A DNA stretch of 64,000 nt from Verrucomicrobiota bacterium (GCA_017301995.1 JAFLEH010000014.1:1-64000), one strand, 5' to 3'. Counted from the first letter of the stretch, positions 35,409 through 44,578 are shown. The notes: generated by a model from the letters alone, not told the origin. Translations and numbers: made by a program.

Positions 35409-37685
35409 GTGTCCCTCAGTACCTATGCCGCATCAGCCGTCGCTCTGGCCGCATTTTGCGCGCAACCCTGTCTCGCCGGGGGCGGCAAACCGACTCTGTT
35501 AGGTTGGAACAACCTCGGCATGCACTGCATGGACGACGACTACTCGGTGTTCTCGATCCTGCCGCCGTTCAACACGATCGACGCCCATCTCATCGACGCC
35601 AGCGGCAAGCTGGTCAAAACCGGCGCGGGATACTCGGTGACCTTCGAAGCCGTGGCCGATCCGGACGGATCCATCAACCGGACGGTGTTGGGAAAATCCA
35701 ATTTCTGGCAGTTCTCTCCGGCCGGCTACGGTGCCACTCTGGCGCCCGAGACCGGCCTAACCGGCGTGCGGATGCCGGGACCGGGAAACACGCCGCAGGC
35801 GTTGTCCTTTTCCGCGTCCCAGAATTGGTTCGAGGCGGCGGGCATCCCGATCATTCCCATCGATGACAACGGCCGCCGCAATACCTATCCGCTGCTGCGC
35901 CTCACCGCGCGGAATGCCTCCGGCGCGGTGCTGGCCACCACTGATGTGGTCGCGCCGGTTTCCGGCGAAATGGATTGCCGCGCGTGCCACGGATCGGGCG
36001 CCGGACCCGATGCCAAACCCACCTCGGGTTGGGCGAACGATCCGCATCCGTCGCGCGACTACCGGCTCAACATCCTGCGGTTGCACGATGAAAAACACCT
36101 CGCCGAACCCGCGTTCCAAACCGCGCTGGCGGCGAACGGTTTCCGTGCGGAGGGACTCTTCGCCACCGCCACCGACGGCGCCACTCCAATCCTCTGCGCC
36201 AAATGCCACGCTTCCGAGGCGCTGGGCACCGGCGGCGCGCCTAACACCTCCGCGCTGACCCGCGCCATGCATCACAAGCATGAAGCCGTGATCCATCCGG
36301 GAAACGGCCTGACACTCAACCACATCGCCAATCGCAACGCCTGTTATGTTTGCCATCCGGGATCCGAAACCCGCTGCCTGCGTGGCGCGATGGGCGGCGC
36401 GGTCGCACCGGACGGCACCGCGGCCATGCAATGCCAAAGCTGCCATGGATCGATGAGCGTGGTGGGAGCGTCCACCCGCACCGGATGGCTCCATGAGCCC
36501 AACTGCCAGCAATGCCACACCGGCAGCGCCACATCCAACAATGGACAGATCCGCTATACCAGCGTCTTCGAACCCAACGGAACTCCGCGCGCGGCGGTCA
36601 ACCCGCTGTTCGCCACCAATGCCGACACGCCCGCGCAAGGCATCTCGCTCTATCGCTTTTCCAAGGGCCACGGTGGCCTGCAATGCTCGGCCTGCCACGG
36701 ATCCACCCACGCCGAGTTTCCCGCCACCCACCGGAATGACAACCTTCAAAGCACCGCGGCCCAGGGCCACGCGGGGGTGGTTGCGGAGTGCACCGCCTGC
36801 CATTCCACCATGCCCTCCACGGTGACGGGCGGCCCCCACGGCATGCACCCCACCGGGCAAAACTGGATCTCCGCGCACAAGAGCAACGGGAAAAGCGCCA
36901 ACTGCAAGGCATGCCATGGTGCCGACTACCGCGGGACCGTTCTTTCGCGGGTCTTCGGGAACCGGACCCTAACTGTATCGAACGACGGCCAGTCCCGCGT
37001 TTTCAATCTCTGGCGAGGACAGACGCTGGGCTGCTTCCTGTGCCACAAGCGCGAGGACAACGGCGGTCTCGGCGGTGTTCTGACTGGAAACCGGGCACCC
37101 GTTGTTCCCAATCTGACCCTAACCACCCAACCGGATGCCGCCGCGCCCCTGGCTCTAACATCAACCGATGCCGACGGCAACCCTCGAACCTATCGGATTG
37201 TTAGCCAACCCCGGCACGGATCCGTTTCCCTAACTGGAACCGCGGCGGTCTATCGCCCGGAATCCGGCTTCTCGGGGCCCGATTCCTTCACCTATGCGGC
37301 GAACGACGGCTTCACCGACTCGAATCTCGGCACGGTTTCGGTGAATGTGGGCACGCCGGCGGTTCTTGCCGCCGCCGATAGCGATGGCGACGGCCTATCC
37401 GATTTTGTCGAATACGCGCTCGGGCTGTCGCCGGACTTCCCTTCGGCAACCTCGCTCTCCGCCCCCATGTTTGCCACCGTCGCCGGCCAGTCCCATCTCG
37501 CGATCCGGATCCCGCGCTACCTCGCGCCATCGGATGTGACCCTCGGTGTCGAGGTTTCAGATGACATGATCCACTGGTCTCCGGCCACGGTCACCAGCAA
37601 CACCCCCACCCTGTTGGAAGCCTACGATCCGGTTCCGGCGGGATCAGCGAACCAGCGATTCATCCGGATCAAGGCCGCGCGGTGA
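35409..37685 (+). CDS. secreted nine-heme cytochrome c with Ig-like and EF-hand-like C-terminus
   Basis: 758 aa from GTG 35409 with a signal peptide ending near residue 24. The N-terminal module carries 'LGWNNLGMHCMDDDYSVFS'. CxxCH heme motifs follow at CRACH, CAKCH, CYVCH, CQSCH, CQQCH, CSACH, CTACH, CKACH and CFLCH: nine in all. After the heme region (about 190-555) come a cadherin/Ig-like module ('SGPDSFTYAANDGF'), a calcium-binding 'DSDGDGLSDFVEYALGLSP' element and a C-terminal beta domain. It should be periplasmic or on the outer surface and carry electrons. The fusion of multiheme and adhesion-like modules suggests surface display. Confidence 0.88.
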   Translation: MSLSTYAASAVALAAFCAQPCLAGGGKPTLLGWNNLGMHCMDDDYSVFSILPPFNTIDAHLIDASGKLVKTGAGYSVTFEAVADPDGSINRTVLGKSNFWQFSPAGYGATLAPETGLTGVRMPGPGNTPQALSFSASQNWFEAAGIPIIPIDDNGRRNTYPLLRLTARNASGAVLATTDVVAPVSGEMDCRACHGSGAGPDAKPTSGWANDPHPSRDYRLNILRLHDEKHLAEPAFQTALAANGFRAEGLFATATDGATPILCAKCHASEALGTGGAPNTSALTRAMHHKHEAVIHPGNGLTLNHIANRNACYVCHPGSETRCLRGAMGGAVAPDGTAAMQCQSCHGSMSVVGASTRTGWLHEPNCQQCHTGSATSNNGQIRYTSVFEPNGTPRAAVNPLFATNADTPAQGISLYRFSKGHGGLQCSACHGSTHAEFPATHRNDNLQSTAAQGHAGVVAECTACHSTMPSTVTGGPHGMHPTGQNWISAHKSNGKSANCKACHGADYRGTVLSRVFGNRTLTVSNDGQSRVFNLWRGQTLGCFLCHKREDNGGLGGVLTGNRAPVVPNLTLTTQPDAAAPLALTSTDADGNPRTYRIVSQPRHGSVSLTGTAAVYRPESGFSGPDSFTYAANDGFTDSNLGTVSVNVGTPAVLAAADSDGDGLSDFVEYALGLSPDFPSATSLSAPMFATVAGQSHLAIRIPRYLAPSDVTLGVEVSDDMIHWSPATVTSNTPTLLEAYDPVPAGSANQRFIRIKAAR

Positions 37686-37784
37686 CAGACCGTGGAAGGA
37701 CTTGTGAGACTTTCCAATTGCGGGTATCGGCGGAAGGTTGATATGACCCCGGAATCCCAAGTTCGAGATTGTTTGGACGCTCGA

Positions 37785-37909
37785 TTTACCACTGAGGGAC
37801 TGATTTATAGGAGAAAACTGGGGAAGCGCCAATTGATGAATGGGAGCGATTCTATCTATCAACAATCATCTCAGTGGAATCAGTGATTTTCAGTTCCTCA
37901 GTGGTAAAA
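37785..37909. repeat. inverted-repeat-bounded spacer element, family 1
   Basis: Left end TTTACCACTGAGGGACTGAT (37785-37804). The right end, read on the opposite strand from 37909, begins TTTTACCACTGAGGAACTG, so about 17 of 19 positions match as an inverted repeat. A related left end recurs at 57472. The 299-bp gap 37686-37984 contains this element and no supported gene. Confidence 0.6.
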
Positions 37910-37984
37910 ATGGATGTCCGGGTCATTCCAACTTCCGAATTCGGGATGAAAGGATTCGTCCTAACCGGTTCCGCGGATCATAAC

Positions 37985-38938
37985 TCACGCGCCGCCAACC
38001 CGCCACTGCCCGCCAATCGGACCCGTCGTGAGGAACCCGGGATCCAATCCCATCTCCCGCAGCGCCCTTTCCACTAACAATGGCGGCTCGCCCAACGGTT
38101 CGTCGCTCAGGCGGAAGGTCCCCCAATGCATGCCGACCGCGCGGCGGCAGCGGGCGGCAAGCGCCGCACGCACCGCTTCCTCCGGGTTCATGTGGAGCGG
38201 CTCCATGAACCAGCGCGGCTCATACGCGCCGATTCCGACCAACCCCAGATCAATCGGTCCGCAACGTTCCCCGATCTCGGCGAATCCGGGCATCCATCCG
38301 GTGTCGCCGGAGTGCCACACGGAAGCGCCTCCACCCGTTAGAACCCAGCCGCACCAATGGCCGCGGTTGCGGTCCCACGGCGTGCGCGCGGTGAAATGCC
38401 GCGCCGGGACCGCTCTGGCCGTGACGCCATTCTCTAACATGCACTCCTCCCACCAACCCGCCTCGGTCACCTGGCGGAATCCTTTGCGCCGGAACCAGGC
38501 CGCATGCCCCTGCGGAACCATCAGGGGAACATCCTTTCCTAACAGTCCAAGCGTCGGGAGATCGCAGTGGTCGTAGTGGCTGTGGGTTAGCAGGACCGCC
38601 GTTATCTCCGGAAGATCCCCGATTCCGCATGGCGGCGGAACCAAGCGCCGGAAAGCGGGAAAGGGAACCGGGCTGCAATGTTGGGAAAACACCGGATCGA
38701 TCAAAAAGTGACAGCCGCTCCCGGAAACGAGAAACGAGGCATGGCCCAGCCAGGTGACGATCCACCCCCGGTCGGGCATCGACGAGAGCGCCGCCTTCCC
38801 GATTGATCTAACCGGAGCGGGTTCCGTGGCTTGCGGAAACCCCGGCACGGTCCTTCCGGCCAAGCCGAGTTTCCAGCGCAGCACCTCCCTCAGGCCGCGT
38901 CGCGGCCCGGGCCACGGATTCTCGAAACGCGGAGGCAT
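37985..38938 (-). CDS. MBL-fold metallo-hydrolase (UlaG/NAPE-PLD-like)
   Basis: 317 aa with no signal peptide. Metal motif 'THSHYDHCD' (HxHxDH), then 'ARHFTARTPWDRN' and 'VWHSGDTGWMPGF', then 'GMHWGTFRLSDEP', match the beta-lactamase-superfamily branch that includes UlaG lactonase and N-acylphosphatidylethanolamine phospholipase D. All metal ligands are present. The reaction (phosphodiester or lactone hydrolysis) cannot be decided. It lies 15 bp upstream of the thioredoxin-like gene on the same strand. Confidence 0.87.
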   Translation of the reverse strand: MPPRFENPWPGPRRGLREVLRWKLGLAGRTVPGFPQATEPAPVRSIGKAALSSMPDRGWIVTWLGHASFLVSGSGCHFLIDPVFSQHCSPVPFPAFRRLVPPPCGIGDLPEITAVLLTHSHYDHCDLPTLGLLGKDVPLMVPQGHAAWFRRKGFRQVTEAGWWEECMLENGVTARAVPARHFTARTPWDRNRGHWCGWVLTGGGASVWHSGDTGWMPGFAEIGERCGPIDLGLVGIGAYEPRWFMEPLHMNPEEAVRAALAARCRRAVGMHWGTFRLSDEPLGEPPLLVERALREMGLDPGFLTTGPIGGQWRVGGA

Positions 38939-38953
38939 GCCGCAGCTTGCGGA

Positions 38954-39439
38954 TCATTTCAGGAACCCGTCAAGCGCATCGACTCCGGGATTCCAGTATT
39001 TGATCGACTCGACTTTGCCGTCCTTGAGCGCCAGAACCGTCACCTTGCCCGCCTCGGTCGGAAACCGGGCGATCAGCTCCGCATCGTCGCCAAGGATGAT
39101 CCTATGTGAATATTTCTTCATTTTCGGCAGGGCGAACGCCCGCCCGATCGCGGGCATGCCATGGATGTTCGCCAGATAGATCACCTTTTGTTTGATGAGA
39201 TTGTCCGGTCCCACCGTGGTGAGCACCGCGTTCGCCTTCTTCCCGGTATCCATATCATGCGTCACCAGCAGAAAACGGGTGTCCGCCGGGGCGAAAGTGA
39301 ACGCTTGTTCATGTTGGTCCTTGGCTTGGAAAGACGCGACCGCCTGCCCTTTTTCATAGGGTGCGGCGACGCACAAAAGGACGCTTCCAAGGCATGCCGC
39401 GATGGCGGCTCCGGCTGTTTTAATGAGATTGCTTTTCAT
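38954..39439 (-). CDS. exported thioredoxin-fold-like protein lacking CxxC
   Basis: 161 aa from ATG 39439, giving a signal peptide ('SNLIKTAGAAIAACLGSVLLCVAA'). The start of the mature part, 'GQAVASFQAKDQHEQAFTFAP', resembles the opening of redoxin/YtfJ-type folds, but no redox Cys pair is present. 'ILGDDAELIARFPTEAGKVTVLALKDGKVESI' fits the last strands of such a fold. Function unknown; a binding or regulatory role is possible. Divergent from the YceI gene. Confidence 0.6.
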   Translation of the reverse strand: MKSNLIKTAGAAIAACLGSVLLCVAAPYEKGQAVASFQAKDQHEQAFTFAPADTRFLLVTHDMDTGKKANAVLTTVGPDNLIKQKVIYLANIHGMPAIGRAFALPKMKKYSHRIILGDDAELIARFPTEAGKVTVLALKDGKVESIKYWNPGVDALDGFLK

Positions 39440-39458
39440 TAGTTCAATGGTTTCGGCG

Positions 39459-39500
39459 GGAAAGTACGATTCTTTCCGGAATTTGCAAAAAATAGTTTGC
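39459..39500. promoter_or_regulatory. palindromes in the thioredoxin-like/YceI divergent promoter region
   Basis: GGAAAG (39459-39464) pairs with CTTTCC (39472-39477), and GCAAA (39485-39489) pairs with TTTGC (39496-39500), in an AT-richer 115-bp spacer between divergent starts. Either could be an operator. No -35/-10 was assigned. Confidence 0.3.
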
Positions 39501-39554
39501 GATTTCATCTAACAAGAATGACTCTGTCGCTCCGCCAATCAGCGGTTTTCCCCC

Positions 39555-40112
39555 ATGAAACGCCACCTCAAACTGATGTCGGCAGCCCTAACCGGCTGCC
39601 TGTTCGCAACTCTGGCGACCGCTTCGGCGGAGTCCTACGAAGTTGACAAGGGCAAGAGCAAGATCGAGATCGCCGCCAAGGCCACCGGCCATGAATTCGG
39701 TGGCTCGCTCAAGGACTTCAAGATCACCGCTTCCGGCGATATGGCCACCCTCAAACCCACCGCGCTGGATTTTTCCTGGAATTTCAAGGATCTGGACACC
39801 GCGGACGCCAAACGCGACGACGAAATGATCAAATGGCTTGGCGGAGGCAACCCTCAGGGATCCTACAAGTTCGTCAAGGTGTGGAGCAAAAACGGCGTGG
39901 ATTACGCCGAAGGCACTCTAACCATCCACGGTGTCTCAAAGACCGTCCACATCCCGATCACCGTGAAAAAGGACGGGGACACCATCACCACTTCCGGCAA
40001 GCTGGTGATCGACTACAAGGACTTCGGCCTGCCGCTGATCCGGGCGATGCTGGTGATGACCGTCGAACCCGAGGTGACGGTCAGTTTCACCCTCGTCGGA
40101 AAAGCCAAGTGA
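39555..40112 (+). CDS. YceI-family periplasmic isoprenoid-binding protein
   Basis: 185 aa with a signal peptide to about residue 27. The lipocalin-like YceI barrel follows: 'YEVDKGKSKIEIAAKATGHEFGG', 'FSWNFKDLDTADAKRDDEMIKWL', 'YAEGTLTIHGVSKTVHIPITV'. Homologues bind polyisoprenoids such as ubiquinone precursors in a hydrophobic pocket. It is 25 bp upstream of a polyprenyl synthase gene on the same strand, a context that fits isoprenoid carriage. Confidence 0.9.
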   Translation: MKRHLKLMSAALTGCLFATLATASAESYEVDKGKSKIEIAAKATGHEFGGSLKDFKITASGDMATLKPTALDFSWNFKDLDTADAKRDDEMIKWLGGGNPQGSYKFVKVWSKNGVDYAEGTLTIHGVSKTVHIPITVKKDGDTITTSGKLVIDYKDFGLPLIRAMLVMTVEPEVTVSFTLVGKAK

Positions 40113-40137
40113 GCGGAAGCCCGATCTATCAAACCAG

Positions 40138-41076
40138 ATGACGCCGGATTTATGGTGGGAACGGCGCGCCGCGTGCGCGCTTGCCATGCTCAGGGAAACA
40201 TACACCCACGGACTGGGCAGGCTGGACCACGCCGAACCCCGCCTCGCCGCCGCGCTCGGCGATGTTCTGGCGCGCCCCGGCTCTTTGGTTAGGGCGGTGG
40301 TGGCCTATCTGATCGGCGTCGAGATGGGGCTGGCCGAAGAGGCCGCCCGCTCCCTGGCCTGCGGGATGGAATACCTACACACGGCTTCGCTGGTGTTCGA
40401 TGATCTGCCGGCCATGGACGACGCCCGGATGCGGCGCGGCGCGGCCTGTCTTCATGTGACCCACGGCGAGGCCATCGCCATGTTGGCCGCGCTGGCGCTG
40501 ATCAACCGCGGCTATTCGATGCTTTGGCAGGGGATCTCGACCGCGGACGCCCGCCGCCGGAAACTCGGTGGCGAATGGGTCGAGGCGCGCCTGGGGCCCT
40601 TCGGGGTCACCGGTGGGCAGGCGCTTGACCTGCGCGGCTGGCGCGACGGCCAATCGGCCGCCGAAGTCAGTGAAGTCGCCGCCCGCAAGACCGGCGAACT
40701 GCTGCGTCTCACACTGGTGCTCCCGGCCATCATCGGGAACGGAACCGAGCGCGAGATCAAACTGTTGGACCGCCTCGCGCTGCTGCGGGGGCTGGCCTAT
40801 CAGGCGGCGGACGACCTCAAGGACGTGCTGGCCGTGCAGGATTCCCACGGAAAAACCGGCGGCCGGGATGATGAACTCGGCCGTCCTAACATGGTCGCGG
40901 CCGAGGGCCTGGCGGCCACCATCGGGCGATTCCACCGGCTCCAGGCGATGGGCGACCGCGTCGCGGCCGCGCTGCCGGGAACCGCGGACCGCTGGGGCAT
41001 GCTCAAAGCGCTGAAAGTTCCCGTCCCCGCTCCGGCCATCGCAACCGGTGATCTGCTGGAAGCAACGGCGGGATAG
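40138..41076 (+). CDS. polyprenyl synthetase family protein
   Basis: 312 aa. The first aspartate-rich motif 'DDLPAMDDARMRRG' (about residues 87-100) and a shortened second one 'DDLKDVLA' (about 223-230, usually DDILD) place it among trans-isoprenyl diphosphate synthases. The helical fold is otherwise complete ('GMEYLHTASLVF', 'GGQALDLRG'). Expected product is a short-to-medium prenyl diphosphate such as geranylgeranyl; length cannot be read. The altered second motif may change metal binding. It lies between YceI and an ABC exporter. Confidence 0.88.
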   Translation: MTPDLWWERRAACALAMLRETYTHGLGRLDHAEPRLAAALGDVLARPGSLVRAVVAYLIGVEMGLAEEAARSLACGMEYLHTASLVFDDLPAMDDARMRRGAACLHVTHGEAIAMLAALALINRGYSMLWQGISTADARRRKLGGEWVEARLGPFGVTGGQALDLRGWRDGQSAAEVSEVAARKTGELLRLTLVLPAIIGNGTEREIKLLDRLALLRGLAYQAADDLKDVLAVQDSHGKTGGRDDELGRPNMVAAEGLAATIGRFHRLQAMGDRVAAALPGTADRWGMLKALKVPVPAPAIATGDLLEATAG

Positions 41077-41108
41077 ACAAACCCGATCATTCCTGAGACC
41101 TTCCCGGC

Positions 41109-42221
41109 ATGACCCTGTGGCGGATGATATTCACCAACCTCCGGCGGCACCGCGTCCGCACGGCGATCGGCGCGACCGGCATCGCGCTCGGCGTGGCGAC
41201 CATGCTGAGCGTCGTTGCTTTGTTAGGAGGCGCGGTCGGCATGTTCGAGCGCATCCTGCGGACCGATTCGCAGCTTGTGGTGTTCGAGCGGAATGTGTCG
41301 GACCTGTTTTTCAGCAACGTTCCGGTTTCACTGGCGGACGAGCTGAAGGCGCAGCCGTTCGTCCGGACCGCGCAGCCGATGTTGTTCACCATCATTGGCG
41401 CGCCGGGGCGGCCGGTGATCACGTGCTTCGGGATCGGTGAAAAGGACGCGCGGCTGGCACGCGGGACCTGGCTGGCCGGAGGCGCGGCGGATTTCCGCGA
41501 CGGCGAGGATGTGGTGGTGCTCGGCGAGCGCGCGGCATCGTTTCTCAACGCGGGCGCCGGCGACAAGGTGGCGCTCGGGCTAGGAAACTACCGGGTTGCG
41601 GGCGTTTTGCGGTCGGAGAACGGATTCGAGAATGGCGGCGTCTTCATGCCCTTGGGGACCTGCCAGAAGGCGTTCCACAAGGACGGAGTCTGTTCCGTGG
41701 TTAGCGTGGGCCTGGCCGAGGGGCACGGTGCCGACGAGGTGAAGGAATGGATCAACGCCCGTCATCCCCGCATGACGGCGATGGACAACGACGAGTTCAG
41801 CCGCAGCTACTCGCAGTTCCGGATTCTGAAAACCACCGCCTGGGTGGTGGGTGGCTGCGCGTTTCTGCTAGGCGGGCTGAGCGTGACCAACACCATGATC
41901 CTATCGGTTTTCGGGAGGATTCGCGAACTGGCCATCGCGCGGGTCTGCGGATTCTCCCGAGGCCAGCTTGCGCGGATGATTCTCGGCGAGTCCCTGCTCA
42001 TCTCGGGCATCGGCACGGTGGCGGGCTGGGTGCTGAGTTGGGCCGGGCTCCATCTGCTGCACGCGGTTCCCCAGTTGCAGGGATACATCGAACCCCGGGT
42101 GGGGCTGTTGGAGGTGGCGGGCGCCACCGGAGCCGCCGTTGTCACGGCTCTTGTCGGGGCGCTTTATCCGGCGTGGTATGCCGCAAGGCTGAAACCCGCG
42201 GAGGCGCTTCGGTTTGAGTGA
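41109..42221 (+). CDS. ABC transporter permease (MacB/LolC-like, FtsX family)
   Basis: 370 aa with the MacB/LolCE topology. TM1 is near residues 16-36, a large periplasmic domain spans about 40-245, and three TM helices at the C-terminus include 'VVGGCAFLLGGLSVTNTMILSVFGRIRELAIARVCGFSRGQ', the coupling helix to the ATPase. These systems are mechanotransmitters or lipoprotein/macrolide exporters, not classic channels. The ATPase gene follows after 37 bp. Substrate unknown. Confidence 0.88.
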   Translation: MTLWRMIFTNLRRHRVRTAIGATGIALGVATMLSVVALLGGAVGMFERILRTDSQLVVFERNVSDLFFSNVPVSLADELKAQPFVRTAQPMLFTIIGAPGRPVITCFGIGEKDARLARGTWLAGGAADFRDGEDVVVLGERAASFLNAGAGDKVALGLGNYRVAGVLRSENGFENGGVFMPLGTCQKAFHKDGVCSVVSVGLAEGHGADEVKEWINARHPRMTAMDNDEFSRSYSQFRILKTTAWVVGGCAFLLGGLSVTNTMILSVFGRIRELAIARVCGFSRGQLARMILGESLLISGIGTVAGWVLSWAGLHLLHAVPQLQGYIEPRVGLLEVAGATGAAVVTALVGALYPAWYAARLKPAEALRFE

Positions 42222-42226
42222 TTTGG

Positions 42227-42254
42227 GTTATCAGTTATCAGTTATCAGTTATCA
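42227..42254 (+). repeat. 7-bp tandem repeat GTTATCA x4
   Basis: Four exact copies of GTTATCA lie between the permease stop and the ATPase ATG at 42259. If translation began upstream (GTG 42214) the repeat would encode 'YQLSVISYQ', which is not ABC-like. It therefore more likely serves as leader DNA. Confidence 0.8.
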
Positions 42255-42258
42255 GGAA

Positions 42259-42921
42259 ATGGAATCACATATCATTGTTCGGGATGCTTGGAAGAGCTTT
42301 GACGGCGGGCGCATCGAGGTGCTCAAGGGGGTGACCCTTGAGGTCGCGAAAGGCGAGGTGGTGGCGCTATGCGGCACCTCGGGCTGCGGGAAATCCACCC
42401 TGCTCAACGTGATTTCCGGTCTTGAGGAGGTGGATCGCGGGGTGGTCACGGTGGCCGGGTCCAAGGTGGTGGACGAATCCACGCGGGTGGATCTGCTGCG
42501 CCGCCACATCGGTTATGTGTTCCAGATGCACCACCTGATGCCGGATCTGACGCTCGAGGAGAACTGCATGGTTCCGGTCATCGCCATCGGCGGATCGCGC
42601 AAGGACGGCATCGCCCGCCTGGCTGAACTGGCCGAGGCCACCGGCGTATCCCACCGCCTCGGCCAGCGGGTGCGCGAACTTTCCGGCGGCGAACGCCAGC
42701 GCGGCGCGCTGGTCCGCTCGCTGATGAACGATCCCGAACTGCTGCTCTGCGACGAACCCACCGGCGCGCTCGACGAAAGCAACCGCGAGAAGGTATTCGA
42801 ACTGCTGCTCGACCTCGCGCGCGCCCGCGGCCGGACGCTGGTGATGGCCACCCACGACCCGGATCTCGCAAGCCGCTGCGATCGCGTGGTGAGGATGCGC
42901 GATGGACGAATCGAACCCTAG
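42259..42921 (+). CDS. ABC transporter ATP-binding protein (LolD/MacB-like)
   Basis: 220 aa with Walker A 'GTSGCGKST', Q-loop in 'GYVFQMHHLMPDLT', signature 'LSGGERQRGALVRS', Walker B 'LLLCDEPTGALD' and H-loop 'MATHDPD'. Every ATPase motif is intact. It pairs with the preceding permease. The start is placed at ATG 42259 after the heptamer repeat. The next gene, COX1-like, begins 23 bp later, so the exporter and the respiratory-type operon are likely on one transcript. Confidence 0.92.
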   Translation: MESHIIVRDAWKSFDGGRIEVLKGVTLEVAKGEVVALCGTSGCGKSTLLNVISGLEEVDRGVVTVAGSKVVDESTRVDLLRRHIGYVFQMHHLMPDLTLEENCMVPVIAIGGSRKDGIARLAELAEATGVSHRLGQRVRELSGGERQRGALVRSLMNDPELLLCDEPTGALDESNREKVFELLLDLARARGRTLVMATHDPDLASRCDRVVRMRDGRIEP

Positions 42922-42944
42922 CAACGGAAGGCAACGCCCAGTCC

Positions 42945-44183
42945 ATGCCGGATCCCGCGCCAAACCCGCCCACCGCATCCGTCCGTTTGGCGATCCGCCA
43001 CGCGCTCGGGTGGCTGGTGGCTGGCAATGCGGTCGGTCTGTGGCTGTGCGCGCTGCAATTGCGGCCCTCGCTGGCCGTGGGCGATTGGACCTACGGGCGG
43101 TGGGTGCCGGTCCACCTGAACGTGCAGTTGTTCGGCTGGACCTCGCTGCCGCTGGTGGCATTGCTACTATGGATCTACGAGGTGGACCTCGGCAAGGCCG
43201 CGCGCTGGGGCGCTACGGCTGTCTGGGCATGGACCACGGCCTTGGCCGCAGGTGCGCTGTGCTGGCTCGACGGACGGACCTCGGGAAAGATCTTCCTCGA
43301 TTGGCGCGACGGATCGCTCTGGGGCCTGGTGGGGGCCATGACCGTCCTTTGGCTGGTGCTTGCGGGAGCGTGGCGGGAGCGCGCGCCCTTTTGGAAAGCG
43401 GCGCGGAAATGGTGTTCGCTAGGCGGATTGGCGGTGCTCGCCACCGTCCCGGCGGCAATGGTGTTTTCCGCCTCGCCGAAGGTCTATCCGCCCGTGGACC
43501 CGACCACCGGAGGTCCGACGGGAGCAAGCCTGTTAGGATCGACGCTGGTGGTGATTCCGCTGATGCTGCTCCTTCCCCGTCTCGGATCCGCAATTGGCAA
43601 GGGCCGGGCGGGATGGGGCACCTGGGTCTATCTGGCGGCCTGTTGGGTGGTGTTCGTGGCGGCCGAGTGGGCGGGCGGCACCCACTGGGATTTCCATCAG
43701 ATCGGATCGATGGCGATGCTGCTGCCATGGGTGATTCTGATTCCGTGGGACTGGGACGCATTCCAGTGGCCCGCCGCGTCCGCGCCGTGGCGGAAGGCGC
43801 TGTTCCTGTGGTGGGCGCTACTCACTCTAACCGGTGTCGGCATGTACGTGCCCGGTCTGTTGGACCGGATCAAGTTCACCCACGGGTTGGTGGCCCATTC
43901 GCACGTGGCGATGGCCGGTTTCACCACCTCCTTCTGTTGCCTGCTGCTGGCCTTGCTGGCAGGTCGCCCGCCCGGCGGGCGCCGGAGCCTATTGGCATGG
44001 CATTTCGCGGCGCTGGCGATGGTGGCCACGCTGGCGGTCATGGGCCTCGCCGAGGGCGGCAGCTACGATTGGATGCTCGCAAATCCCTGGTGGCGGACGG
44101 TCGGCCTGCATCTCCGGGCTTGCTGTGGAGCCGTGATGCTGGTAGCGTCGGGCGTTTGGTATCTCAACCTGCGAAAGCCATGA
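42945..44183 (+). CDS. COX1-like (heme-copper oxidase subunit I related) 12-TM protein
   Basis: 412 aa, about 12 TM helices. His57 in 'VPVHLNVQLFGW' (TM2) and the HxH pair His318/His320 in 'FTHGLVAHSHVAMAGF' (TM10) match the low-spin and high-spin heme ligand positions of cytochrome oxidase subunit I. 'GGTHWDFHQIG' (His247, His251) could stand in for part of the copper site, but the adjacent HH pair of TM7 seen in true oxidases is absent. The relationship is therefore structural and probably heme-binding, with oxygen reduction doubtful. Its stop overlaps the next ATG (ATGA). Downstream genes supply CcoO/CcoP-like hemes, supporting a respiratory complex. Confidence 0.6.
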   Translation: MPDPAPNPPTASVRLAIRHALGWLVAGNAVGLWLCALQLRPSLAVGDWTYGRWVPVHLNVQLFGWTSLPLVALLLWIYEVDLGKAARWGATAVWAWTTALAAGALCWLDGRTSGKIFLDWRDGSLWGLVGAMTVLWLVLAGAWRERAPFWKAARKWCSLGGLAVLATVPAAMVFSASPKVYPPVDPTTGGPTGASLLGSTLVVIPLMLLLPRLGSAIGKGRAGWGTWVYLAACWVVFVAAEWAGGTHWDFHQIGSMAMLLPWVILIPWDWDAFQWPAASAPWRKALFLWWALLTLTGVGMYVPGLLDRIKFTHGLVAHSHVAMAGFTTSFCCLLLALLAGRPPGGRRSLLAWHFAALAMVATLAVMGLAEGGSYDWMLANPWWRTVGLHLRACCGAVMLVASGVWYLNLRKP

Positions 44184-44578
44184 ACCGGAAAAATGTACTC
44201 TTGGGATGGACCGCCGCCTTTGGCGCGATGGACGCTTTCACCGGACTGCTGCTGGTCTTTGCCCCGGCATTGACGCTGCGCTTGTTGGGAATCGAGCCGC
44301 CCGGACCGGGCGCGCTGGTGTTTCTGAGCTGGATCGGCGTTTTCGTCGGCGCGGTGGGGTTGAGTTATGGCTTGGCGCTGATCAATCCGCGCCGTGGGGC
44401 GACCGTGTGGACCTTCACCGCGTTGGTTAGGACGCTGGTCGGTATTTTCGTTAGCTGCCGGATTGCCGCGGGCGATCTGGCGCTGCCGTGGGCAGTCGTC
44501 GCCGTGGCGGATCTGGCGGTCGCCGGTTTCCAATTCGCGGCGCTGCGCGGGAGGTGGTGGGAGGAGGTCAGGCGATGA
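44180..44578 (+). CDS. small four-helix membrane protein
   Basis: 132 aa with four predicted TM helices ('WTAAFGAMDAFTGLLLVF', 'VFLSWIGVFVGAVGLSYGLALI', 'ATVWTFTALVRTLVGIFVS', 'AVVAVADLAVAGFQFAAL'). No named family recognised. It is locked between the COX1-like gene and the cytochrome fusion gene by ATGA overlaps on both sides, so it is almost certainly a subunit or assembly factor of the same complex. Confidence 0.75.
   Translation: MNRKNVLLGWTAAFGAMDAFTGLLLVFAPALTLRLLGIEPPGPGALVFLSWIGVFVGAVGLSYGLALINPRRGATVWTFTALVRTLVGIFVSCRIAAGDLALPWAVVAVADLAVAGFQFAALRGRWWEEVRR

Noticed and set aside
35757..36917. 386-residue antisense frame over the nine-heme cytochrome
   Set aside because: Arises from the complement of GC-rich codons; the sense strand has nine CxxCH motifs.
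42214..42258. Upstream GTG start for the ABC ATPase
   Set aside because: It would translate the GTTATCA repeat into residues absent from this family.
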